DNA of 53,446 bases from MGBC131033 sp910585655 (GTDB lineage Bacteria; Bacillota; Clostridia; Lachnospirales; Lachnospiraceae): assembly GCA_949502025.1 (NCBI GenBank), contig CATBCG010000054.1, positions 1 to 53,446 on the forward strand. The letters are read 5' to 3'. Made by a program: the position numbers and the translations under genes. Numbering within the stretch: the stretch's first letter is position 1; every line of letters begins with the position of its first letter. Under the pieces are notes generated by a model, which saw nothing but the letters and a program-made list of their open reading frames with translations, did not search any database and was not told the origin of the DNA. Below are positions 25,601 to 33,639 of the stretch, piece after piece.

Positions 25601-26542
25601 TTACTTTCCCAATACCATCTTGGCGCTGCCGTAAATCCCGGCATCATTGCCCAATGTAGCTAACTTAAACGGCTTGCCTTTTACAGCCTTCATACAGATC
25701 GGATCGTAATGCTTGCGGATGGCATCCAATAAGATTTCTCCTGCCTTTGATACGCCGCCGCCGATTACAAACACTTCCGGATCGACGATATGAGCCAGAT
25801 GGGAACAGGCAATCGCTAAGTAACGACCTAGCTGATCCACCATTTTCTGCGCTACGGCATCTCCTTTTTTCGCTGCGTCGCAAATGATCTTTGCCGATAA
25901 CGGCTCTACGCCGCGCAGGCAAGTCGGCTCGTCATGCGTTGCCAAATACCGTTTTGCCTCTTTTACAATTCCGGTTGCAGACGCATACTGCTCCAAACAC
26001 CCAGGCTTTCCGCAGTTACACAGATCTTCTTCTTCATAATTTACATACAAATGACCGATTTCTCCGGCAGCTCCATTTGCTCCAGCCAAAATTTCTCCAT
26101 TTAAAATAACTCCGCCGCCGACACCGGTTCCTAAAGGAATCATGACGCTGCTTTGAAAGCCCTTCGCGCCGCCCTGCCACTGTTCGCCTAGCGCAGCAAC
26201 ATTAGCATCGTTTCCTACTGCCGTCGTCAAACCGATTAACTTTTCCATCTCCGCCTTGACCGGAGTCGTTCCCCAGCCTAAGTTGACACATTCAAACACG
26301 ACTCCATCTGCCCCTACCGGACCCGGTATGCCGATACCGACACCGACGAACTCCTCCTTTGTCAGATTCTTTTCTGAAAGTTTCTGCTCCAAGGATGCTG
26401 CTACATCCGTAAGAATCGCTGCTCCGCCGTTTGCCTTTGAGGTCGGGATCTCCCATTTGTCCAACAATTCTCCCTCACAGGTAAACAGCCCAAGCTTTAC
26501 CGATGTTCCTCCGATGTCTACGCCAAAACAATACTTTTTCAC
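25601..26542 (-). CDS. glcK: ROK-family glucokinase
   Basis: A 313-aa sugar kinase converting glucose to glucose-6-phosphate with ATP. The ATP site is GVDIGGTSVKLG (8-19). GVGIGIPGPV, the catalytic region VGNDANVAALGEQ and PLGTGVGGGVILNG follow. The zinc-binding ROK signature is HLYVNYEEEDLCNCGKPGCLEQYAS, with three cysteines and the His in GEIGH. Its position directly after hprK suggests joint control of sugar entry into glycolysis. Confidence 0.93.
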   Translation of the reverse strand: MKKYCFGVDIGGTSVKLGLFTCEGELLDKWEIPTSKANGGAAILTDVAASLEQKLSEKNLTKEEFVGVGIGIPGPVGADGVVFECVNLGWGTTPVKAEMEKLIGLTTAVGNDANVAALGEQWQGGAKGFQSSVMIPLGTGVGGGVILNGEILAGANGAAGEIGHLYVNYEEEDLCNCGKPGCLEQYASATGIVKEAKRYLATHDEPTCLRGVEPLSAKIICDAAKKGDAVAQKMVDQLGRYLAIACSHLAHIVDPEVFVIGGGVSKAGEILLDAIRKHYDPICMKAVKGKPFKLATLGNDAGIYGSAKMVLGK

Positions 26543-26587
26543 AGTTTTTTCCTCCCTTTCTCTTTCTTTATTCTTTTTATTCCTCTT

Positions 26588-27526
26588 TTACAGATCGCCC
26601 TGGTTCCGCTTCATCATATTGTTGGTTACGCTGTTGTACAGCTCCCTAGCCGCGTTATAACCCATCCGCTTCTGACGGTAATTTACCGCAGCAGACTCAC
26701 AGATGATCGCCAAGTTCCGCCCAGGACGGATCGGAATGGAATGACAGACTACTTTATTGCCCAAAAACTCTGTATATTGTTCCTCTAACCCCATTCGGTC
26801 ATATTCCTGGTTTCGGTTCCACTCTTCTAACTTAATCACCAGGTCAATGCTCTGGGTATTTTTTACACTTTCCACACCAAACAAGGTCTTGACGTTGATA
26901 ATTCCGATTCCGCGCAGCTCGATAAAATGCCTTGTAATATCCGGCGCGCTTCCTACTAACGTCTCGTCACTCACCTTGCGGATCTCTACGACATCATCTG
27001 ATACCAGACGATGCCCACGTTTGATTAGTTCCAATGCCGCCTCGCTTTTCCCGATGCCGCTTTCGCCCATAATCAATACACCCTCGCCATAGACGTCCAC
27101 TAAAACGCCATGGATGGAAATACGCGGCGCCAGCTCTACGCTCAGCCAACGGATCAGCTCCGACATAAAAGCTGTCGTCGTTTTACATGTCCGCAAAATC
27201 GGCACACCCTGTTTCGTAGCATGCTCCTCCAGACCCTCCGGCAAATCCAAATCCCGGCAAAATACGATACAAGGCACCTGATGATCCAAAAGTCTGGAAA
27301 CGACCTCCATCCTTCGTTCCTCACTCATTTGCTTCATATACGCATATTCCACATACCCGATGATCTGGACACGCTCCGCATCAAAATAATCAAAAAATCC
27401 TGCTAGCTGCAAAGCCGGTCGGTTCACGTCCGTATGAGAAATCTTGATCTCGGAAATATCAATCTCCGGCGTGCAGTTCTCCAGATCCATCTTTTCTATC
27501 ATGTCCTTTAAGGCAACGCTGTACAT
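26588..27526 (-). CDS. hprK: HPr kinase/phosphorylase
   Basis: A 312-aa bifunctional enzyme that phosphorylates and dephosphorylates Ser46 of HPr and Crh, setting carbon catabolite repression in Gram-positives. Walker A is MGESGIGKSEAALELI. RGHRLVSDDVVEIRKV is the catalytic region, ELRGIGIINVKTLFG is the family signature, and KLEEWN follows. The start at 27526 has GGAGG five bases upstream. The longer frame to 27634 has no support. Its expected substrate, a Ser46-containing HPr-fold protein, is encoded in the same gene block at 22090-22344. Confidence 0.96.
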   Translation of the reverse strand: MYSVALKDMIEKMDLENCTPEIDISEIKISHTDVNRPALQLAGFFDYFDAERVQIIGYVEYAYMKQMSEERRMEVVSRLLDHQVPCIVFCRDLDLPEGLEEHATKQGVPILRTCKTTTAFMSELIRWLSVELAPRISIHGVLVDVYGEGVLIMGESGIGKSEAALELIKRGHRLVSDDVVEIRKVSDETLVGSAPDITRHFIELRGIGIINVKTLFGVESVKNTQSIDLVIKLEEWNRNQEYDRMGLEEQYTEFLGNKVVCHSIPIRPGRNLAIICESAAVNYRQKRMGYNAARELYNSVTNNMMKRNQGDL

Positions 27527-27643
27527 TCTCTCCTCCATTCTGCCAGATAGCCGCAAAGCAGCCGTGTTGGCGGTATAGTATCCCCTACGTTCCCAGCTTC
27601 TTTTCATTCTATCATACGGGAATCCAAATTGCAACGAAAAACA

Positions 27644-29521
27644 TTATTCGTCTGCCGGATGAAAAAAGGCATAAACCGCTCTTGCTGCCTGCTCATTCAT
27701 CGACGGCACCTGCGCCAATTCCTCCTCTGACGCCGCTTTGATGGCATCCAACGACGGATAATGCTTCATCAGCGCGCGTCTTCTGGTCTTACCGATTCCT
27801 TTGATATCGTCTAAAATCGAATGCACCTGTGTTTTTCCCCGCAGGCTTCGGTGGTATTCAATCGCAAAACGGTGCGTCTCGTCCTGAATTCTCGTAATCA
27901 AATGAAACAGCTCACTGGAAGTATCGATCGGCACTTCCTGATTCTGATAATAAATTCCCCTTGTGCGGTGATTATCGTCTTTGACCAGCCCGCAGACCGG
28001 AACCGAAAGCCCTAACGTTTCCAACACCCGTAGCGCCACGTTGACCTGTCCCTTGCCGCCGTCCATCAAAATCAGATCCGGATAACGGGTAAAACTACCA
28101 AGCTCCGTATCCACACCTTTTTCCCGCAAACGTTCTTCCTCCTCTATCCCATGAAGGAAACGTCTGGTCAACATTTCTTCCATAGAGGCGTAGTCGTCCT
28201 GCCCCTGGACGCCCTTGATCCGAAACTTCCGGTAATCGTTCCGCTTCGGTTTTCCATCCTCGTAAACCACCATGGAACCGACCGTTTCAAAGCCGCTGAT
28301 ATTGGAGATATCATACGATTCCATACGGCGCGGCTCCCCAAGAGAAAGAAGCTTTCCTAACTGCCTGACGGCGCCTAACGTCCGTTCCTTTTCCCGTTTG
28401 ATTTTTTCACTGTCCTGCTGCAGCACCAAAGAAGCATTTTTTGCTGCCAAAGCCACCAGCCTTGCCTTTTCCCCCTTTAACGGGACATGGATATGAACCT
28501 TACTTCCTCTTCTGGCAGAAAGCCATTCCATAATCAGATCCGGCTCGGCAATTTCCTCTTCTATCAACAATTCCTTTGGAATCAGCGGCGTCCCGGAATA
28601 AAACTGCTTGATAAAAGCCGTCAAAACCTCCGATCGCTCTTCCTCCCCGACGCCGGTCAGATGAAAATGCTCTCGTCCAATCAATTTTCCGGAACGAACA
28701 AAAAAGACTTGCACTACCGCTTCGCCCTCAGCCCTTGCCAACGCCAAAATATCCCGATCCTCCTGTTCGGAATTGCTGTTGATCTTCTGCTTTTCCGACA
28801 TCCGTTTGACACTCTGCATCATATCCCGGAAAGAAGCTGCCTCCTCAAACTCCATCTTTGCCGCCGCCTGCTGCATTCTTTCTTCCAGATACTGCAGCAC
28901 TTGTGTATAATGCCCCTCTAAGAAGGCGATAACCTGACTAATCCTTTCCCGGTAATCCTGTTCAGAGATATAGCCGGCGCAAGGAGCAGGGCAGCGTCCA
29001 ATCTGATGATTCAGACAGGGACGCCCTTTTCCGATATCCTGTGGCAGATTTCGGCTGCAGGTACGAATCCCGTATATCTTATGCACCAATTCTAACGTTT
29101 CCTTAATCGACGTCGTATACGGACCAAAATACTTGGCTTTATCCCGTTTCATCTGACGGGCAATAAATACTTTGGGAAAGGCTTCGTTTACCGTCACTTT
29201 GATATATGGATAACCTTTGTCGTCTTTGAGCATTGTATTGTATTTTGGACGATGCTCCTTGATTAGATTACACTCCAATACCAATGCCTCGACTTCGGAA
29301 TCCGTAATGATGTACTCAAAATAAGCGATCTGGGATACCATTTTGCGGATCTTTGGCGTATGCCGGTTCCCGTTTTGAAAATATTGCCGTACCCGGTTTT
29401 TTAGGCTGATCGCTTTTCCTACATAGATAATGCTATCCTGTTTGTCGTGCATGATATAAACTCCCGGCTTTGCCGGGAGTTTTTTTAATTCCTCCTCTAA
29501 ATGAAAAACATCCGCTTCCAT
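27644..29521 (-). CDS. uvrC: Excinuclease ABC subunit C
   Basis: A 625-aa nucleotide-excision-repair nuclease that makes the two cuts around a UvrB-bound lesion. The N-terminal GIY-YIG domain is PGVYIMHDKQDSIIYVGKA (3' incision). A Cys-rich segment follows (CLNHQIGRCPAPCAGYI), then the UVR motif (KMEFEEAASFRDMMQSVKRM). The RNase H-like domain contains ESYDISNISG and DLILMDGGKGQV (5' incision). The C-terminal helix-hairpin-helix pair is LDDIKGIGKTRRRALMKHY. The ATG at 29521 has AAAGGAG upstream, within the end of ftsH. Confidence 0.96.
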   Translation of the reverse strand: MEADVFHLEEELKKLPAKPGVYIMHDKQDSIIYVGKAISLKNRVRQYFQNGNRHTPKIRKMVSQIAYFEYIITDSEVEALVLECNLIKEHRPKYNTMLKDDKGYPYIKVTVNEAFPKVFIARQMKRDKAKYFGPYTTSIKETLELVHKIYGIRTCSRNLPQDIGKGRPCLNHQIGRCPAPCAGYISEQDYRERISQVIAFLEGHYTQVLQYLEERMQQAAAKMEFEEAASFRDMMQSVKRMSEKQKINSNSEQEDRDILALARAEGEAVVQVFFVRSGKLIGREHFHLTGVGEEERSEVLTAFIKQFYSGTPLIPKELLIEEEIAEPDLIMEWLSARRGSKVHIHVPLKGEKARLVALAAKNASLVLQQDSEKIKREKERTLGAVRQLGKLLSLGEPRRMESYDISNISGFETVGSMVVYEDGKPKRNDYRKFRIKGVQGQDDYASMEEMLTRRFLHGIEEEERLREKGVDTELGSFTRYPDLILMDGGKGQVNVALRVLETLGLSVPVCGLVKDDNHRTRGIYYQNQEVPIDTSSELFHLITRIQDETHRFAIEYHRSLRGKTQVHSILDDIKGIGKTRRRALMKHYPSLDAIKAASEEELAQVPSMNEQAARAVYAFFHPADE

Positions 29522-29523
29522 GA

Positions 29524-31401
29524 TCACTCCTTTTGTTCCTCACTCTTTTCCCCGTCTCCGCGGATTTCCCGGTAAATCCTCATAAATTCTTCTCCGGTAA
29601 TCGTCTCCTGTTCCGTCAGAAACGCAGCAATCCGATCCAGTACCTCCCGATTTTCTGCCAACAGCCGCTCCGCCTTGTCATAGGCTTCCTTTAAAATCCG
29701 CATGACTTCGGAATCAATCTCGGCAGCCGTCGCGTCTGCGCAGTTGCTGACCGGACGTCCGTCCAAATAGCGGTTTTCAATAGACTCTAACCCAATCAAG
29801 CCAAATTTTTCAGACATTCCGTACTGTGTCACCATCGCTCTGGCAATCGACGTCGCTTTTTCAATATCGTTAGAAGCTCCGGTAGTAACGGAACCAAAGA
29901 CGACCTGCTCGGCTGCCCGACCGCCAAGAAGCATCACCAGACGAGTCTGCAGTTCTTCCTGACTCATCAGATATTTTTCCTCCTCCGGCACCTGCATCAC
30001 ATACCCGAGCGATCCCATCGTCCGCGGAACAATAGTGATTTTTTGTACCGGCTCTGCATTTTTTTCCAATGCAGTAATCAACGCATGCCCAACTTCATGG
30101 TATGCTACGATTTTCTTTTCCTCATCTCCTAAAATCCGATCCTTTTTCTCCTTCCCGGCAATGACCACCTCTACCGCTTCAAACAAATCTGCCTGAGATA
30201 CCGACTTACGACCATCCTTGACCGCCATAATCGCCGCCTCGTTGATCATATTAGCCAGATCGGAACCAACCGCGCCGGACGTCGCCATAGCAATCGCATC
30301 CAAATCAACGGTTTCATCCATCAGCACATCCTTGGCATGTACCTTCAGTACGTCGATTCGCCCCTTTAAATCCGGCTTATCGACAATGATTCTCCGATCG
30401 AACCGCCCCGGACGCAGCAGTGCCTTATCCAATACCTCCGGACGATTTGTCGCGGCTAAAATCACCAAGCCTTTGGAAGAATCAAACCCATCCATCTCGG
30501 ACAAAAGCTGGTTTAACGTCTGTTCCCGTTCGTCGTTGCCGCCTCCTCCATAATGGGAATCGCGGCTTTTTCCAATCGCATCTACCTCGTCAATAAAAAT
30601 GATACACGGAGCCATCCCCTGTGCCTGCTTAAACAAATCCCGCACACGGGAAGCGCCCACACCAACGAACATCTCTACAAAATCGGAACCGGAAAGAGAG
30701 AAAAACGGCACTTTTGCTTCTCCTGCCACTGCCTTGGCAAGCAGTGTTTTTCCTGTACCCGGAGGTCCTACTAACAACGCCCCCTTAGGCAGCTTGGCGC
30801 CGATCTCTGTGTATTTCCCCGGATTATGCAAAAAATCCACCATTTCCGTCAAAGACTCTTTTGCCTCTTCCTGCCCCGCTACGTCCTGAAACGTCACTCC
30901 GGTTTCCTTTTCGACGTATACTTTAGCCGTACTTTTGCCGACGCCCATTCCCATCATGCCGCCGCTTTTATTGATCATACGGAATACAAAATACATCACG
31001 ACCCAAATCCCGACAAACGGCAAAATATAAACCAGAAAAAACTGTAAAATACTGGCTCTGGTATCCTGTACCGGAGCGTTGACGGTCACTCCTGCCGCCA
31101 AAAGCTTAGCTACCATCTCCTGATCGCCTACATAACCTGTATAATAGCTGATAGAATATAATGGCGATTCCTGTTTTTTTGGCACCACAACAATACGGGA
31201 ATCAGTGAGGCTGACGGACACGACTTCCCCCTGCTCCACCATCTCCATAAATTCATTGTAGGTAATTTCTCTGTTTGTACTCTGGCGTACCAGATTCATA
31301 AAAAAAGAAAAAAACAAAAAGATGACAACTGCTGCGATTAAACCAATGATACCAAGCTTCTTATTTGGATTTGGCTTTGGATTGTTATTATTTTCATTCA
31401 T
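29524..31401 (-). CDS. ftsH: ATP-dependent zinc metalloprotease FtsH
   Basis: A membrane AAA+ protease of about 625 aa that degrades damaged membrane and regulatory proteins. A first membrane helix (LGIIGLIAAVVIFLFFSFFM) and an extracytoplasmic domain are followed by a second helix (FFLVYILPFVGIWVVMYFVF). The AAA domain has Walker A GPPGTGKT, Walker B CIIFIDEVDAIG and the second region of homology ATNRPEVLDKALLRPGRFDR. The zinc site is HEVGH. The ATG at 31401 gives the usual N-terminus, but its GGAG is about 11 bases away. Upstream in-frame starts up to 31479 exist. A near-consensus promoter lies at 31510-31538. Confidence 0.94.
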   Translation of the reverse strand: MNENNNNPKPNPNKKLGIIGLIAAVVIFLFFSFFMNLVRQSTNREITYNEFMEMVEQGEVVSVSLTDSRIVVVPKKQESPLYSISYYTGYVGDQEMVAKLLAAGVTVNAPVQDTRASILQFFLVYILPFVGIWVVMYFVFRMINKSGGMMGMGVGKSTAKVYVEKETGVTFQDVAGQEEAKESLTEMVDFLHNPGKYTEIGAKLPKGALLVGPPGTGKTLLAKAVAGEAKVPFFSLSGSDFVEMFVGVGASRVRDLFKQAQGMAPCIIFIDEVDAIGKSRDSHYGGGGNDEREQTLNQLLSEMDGFDSSKGLVILAATNRPEVLDKALLRPGRFDRRIIVDKPDLKGRIDVLKVHAKDVLMDETVDLDAIAMATSGAVGSDLANMINEAAIMAVKDGRKSVSQADLFEAVEVVIAGKEKKDRILGDEEKKIVAYHEVGHALITALEKNAEPVQKITIVPRTMGSLGYVMQVPEEEKYLMSQEELQTRLVMLLGGRAAEQVVFGSVTTGASNDIEKATSIARAMVTQYGMSEKFGLIGLESIENRYLDGRPVSNCADATAAEIDSEVMRILKEAYDKAERLLAENREVLDRIAAFLTEQETITGEEFMRIYREIRGDGEKSEEQKE

Positions 31402-31509
31402 TCTGTGTATGTTCTCCTGTCTGCCCTCCGGCATATTTTTCCGATTTCTGCGCATACAACGCCGCCTAAATGCCAGCAAAAACCTCCCGAAGCCTCTGCT
31501 GCTTCTTTT

Positions 31510-31538
31510 ATTATAGTGTTTCTTGCAGCAGAAAGCAA
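31510..31538 (-). promoter_or_regulatory. Predicted sigma-A promoter of the ftsH transcript
   Basis: On the minus strand, TTGCTT (31533-31538) and TATAAT (31510-31515) are spaced by 17 bases. It is the best promoter seen at the head of the ftsH-uvrC-hprK gene series. Confidence 0.7.
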
Positions 31539-31578
31539 GGAAGGTTTCTGAATTTTTTGTGTTTTGATTCTAAACTTT

Positions 31579-32772
31579 TTATAACGCAGCCAAAATCCGA
31601 TCTAACAGGACGTGGGCCGCTTCCTCCTTGCTCATAAGAGGAAGCTCCTCCTCCCCTTCCGGTGTAATCAGCGTCAATACATTCGTATCTACGCCAAATC
31701 CAGCTCCTTTTTGTTTTAAGCTGTTAGCCGCTATCATATCAAGATGTTTTTTTACCAGTTTTTTTCTGGAATTTTCTATCAAATTCTCTGTCTCCATCGA
31801 AAAACCGCATAAAAACTGCTCTTTCTTATGCTCTCCTAAATATCCTAAAATATCCGCTGTTCGCTTTAACGGCAATGTCATGCCGCCTTCCGTATCCTCT
31901 TTTTTCTGCTTTTCGCTGCTGTACTCTGCCGGAGTATAATCTGCCACGGCAGCCGCTTTTATAATAATGCCCTGATTCTTGGCCTCCTGTTTGACCGTCT
32001 CAAACATCTTGACGGCGCTTTCTGCCGGAAGCACCCGAACAAACATCGGCGGCTCTACTTCCAGATGCCCTGCCACCAACGTAACCTCTGCCCCACGCAG
32101 CATACATTCCTTCGCAATCGCGCAGCCCATCTTTCCGCTGGAATAGTTGGTCAGAAACCGAACCGGATCGATGTCCTCTCTTGTCGCTCCTGCCGTTACC
32201 AGCACTCGCTTTCCGACCATATCCTTTGTTCTGGCGACCTCTTTTAAAATATATTGGAGTAACACCTCCGCTTCCGGCATTTTTCCTACCCCGATATCCC
32301 CGCAGGCAAGCCATCCGGAAGCCGGTTTTATCACTTCCATCCCAAACTGTTCCAGACGCTTTAAATTATCCTGGACGATAGGATTTTGATACATATTGGT
32401 ATTCATAGCCGGCGCGATGATTTTATGACAGGTACACGCCATAATCGTCGTCGTCAGCATATCATCCGCAATTCCGCACGCCAGCTTTCCGATCACGTTG
32501 GCGCTTGCCGGAGCGACCAGCACGACGGAAGCCTCCTTTGCCAAAGCCACATGCTCCACACTGTATTGGAAATTCCGGTCAAACGTATCGATCAGGCATT
32601 TCCGTCCGGTCAGCGTCTCAAACGTAATCGGATGGATAAAATTTGTCGCATTTTTCGTCATCAACACCTGAACATTGGCATGAAGCTTTACAAGGCTGCT
32701 CGCCAGTCCTGCTATTTTATAAGCGGCAATGCTTCCTGTTACAGCCAAAACTACCGTTTTTCCTTTTAACAT
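31579..32772 (-). CDS. coaBC: Bifunctional phosphopantothenoylcysteine synthetase/decarboxylase
   Basis: A 397-aa coenzyme A biosynthesis enzyme. The N-terminal CoaC flavoprotein (about 1-180) has VTGSIAAYKIAG, the active-site His in the stretch SVEHVALAKEA, PASANVIGKLACGIADDML and PAMNTNMYQNP. The C-terminal CoaB domain (about 190-397) has VLVTAGATREDIDPVRFLTNYSSGKMG and, in the second half, KLVKKHLDMIAANSL. Together they make 4'-phosphopantetheine from 4'-phosphopantothenate. GGAGG precedes the ATG. The CoA gene coaX lies just upstream on the same strand. Confidence 0.96.
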   Translation of the reverse strand: MLKGKTVVLAVTGSIAAYKIAGLASSLVKLHANVQVLMTKNATNFIHPITFETLTGRKCLIDTFDRNFQYSVEHVALAKEASVVLVAPASANVIGKLACGIADDMLTTTIMACTCHKIIAPAMNTNMYQNPIVQDNLKRLEQFGMEVIKPASGWLACGDIGVGKMPEAEVLLQYILKEVARTKDMVGKRVLVTAGATREDIDPVRFLTNYSSGKMGCAIAKECMLRGAEVTLVAGHLEVEPPMFVRVLPAESAVKMFETVKQEAKNQGIIIKAAAVADYTPAEYSSEKQKKEDTEGGMTLPLKRTADILGYLGEHKKEQFLCGFSMETENLIENSRKKLVKKHLDMIAANSLKQKGAGFGVDTNVLTLITPEGEEELPLMSKEEAAHVLLDRILAAL

Positions 32773-32855
32773 CCCAGTCCTCCTGCTTTTTTCATACTGT
32801 TTCTTATGTTTTCTGCGCCAGGCAGACTTGCAGTTTGCCGTTCCTTAACGGCTTT

Positions 32856-33626
32856 TTAACGGTTCTGATTCATGTCGTAAATAATCCGCAGACCTTTTAA
32901 AAGCAAATGAGAATCCAGCTCGATCTTCTTTTTGCAGTGCGGCACTACGACACCGGAAAGACCACCGGTAGCAATCGCCGTTACCGGCATCCCCAGTTCC
33001 TCCTCGATTCGCTCCAACAGCCCGTCCAGGCAAGCGGCGTTTCCTTCTATCACACCGCTCTTCATGCAGTCTATCGTATTGCTCCCAATTACTTTTTTCG
33101 GTCCGTCCAGACTGATTTTCGGAAGCTGGGAAGTCCCTGCCACCAGAGAATCCAGCGCCGTCCGCAGTCCCGGCAGGATCATTCCGCCGATATACTGCCC
33201 TTTTTCATTTAACACGGAAATCGTCGTCGCCGTCCCCATATCAATCACCGCAAGCGGCGGCTTATGCTCTGCCAAACCTGCCACCGCGTCTACCACCAAA
33301 TCCGCTCCAAGCTGCGCCGGATTGTCAATTGTAATATGCAGCCCGTTTTTCACCCCGGGACCGACTACTAATGGCTCAATCCCGACCAGCTTTTTTACTG
33401 CAGAGCAAATACACTCGGTAAGCGGCGGTACTACCGAAGAAAGGATACTGCCTGTAATTTCCTCCGGTTTTATGCCATGTAACTCAAACATATTTTTAAA
33501 ATCGATCGTATATTCCAAATCGGTTTTTTTATGGTTTGTGGAAATACGCTCTTCAAAAAGAATGTTTTTTCCTTCCATACATCCTAATACAATGTTGCTG
33601 TTTCCCATATCAATTGCAAATAACAT
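32856..33626 (-). CDS. coaX: Type III pantothenate kinase
   Basis: A 256-aa ASKHA-fold kinase that phosphorylates pantothenate, the first step of CoA synthesis. It has the phosphate-binding DMGNSNIVLG (6-15), SSVVPPLT, GPGVKNGLHITIDNPAQLGADLVVDAVAG, IDMGTATTISVLN and GMILPGLRTALDSL. GGAGGTGGTAAC precedes the ATG. It lies immediately upstream of coaBC, so pantothenate activation and the next two reactions are clustered here. Confidence 0.96.
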   Translation of the reverse strand: MLFAIDMGNSNIVLGCMEGKNILFEERISTNHKKTDLEYTIDFKNMFELHGIKPEEITGSILSSVVPPLTECICSAVKKLVGIEPLVVGPGVKNGLHITIDNPAQLGADLVVDAVAGLAEHKPPLAVIDMGTATTISVLNEKGQYIGGMILPGLRTALDSLVAGTSQLPKISLDGPKKVIGSNTIDCMKSGVIEGNAACLDGLLERIEEELGMPVTAIATGGLSGVVVPHCKKKIELDSHLLLKGLRIIYDMNQNR

Positions 33627-33639
33627 GTTACCACCTCCG

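Noticed and set aside
29460..29486. Terminator-like hairpin CTCCCGGC-TTT-GCCGGGAG plus T-run on the plus strand
   Set aside because: It lies inside uvrC and encodes the conserved KKLPAKPGVY segment. The palindrome is probably a by-product of the codons, and no plus-strand gene lies upstream.
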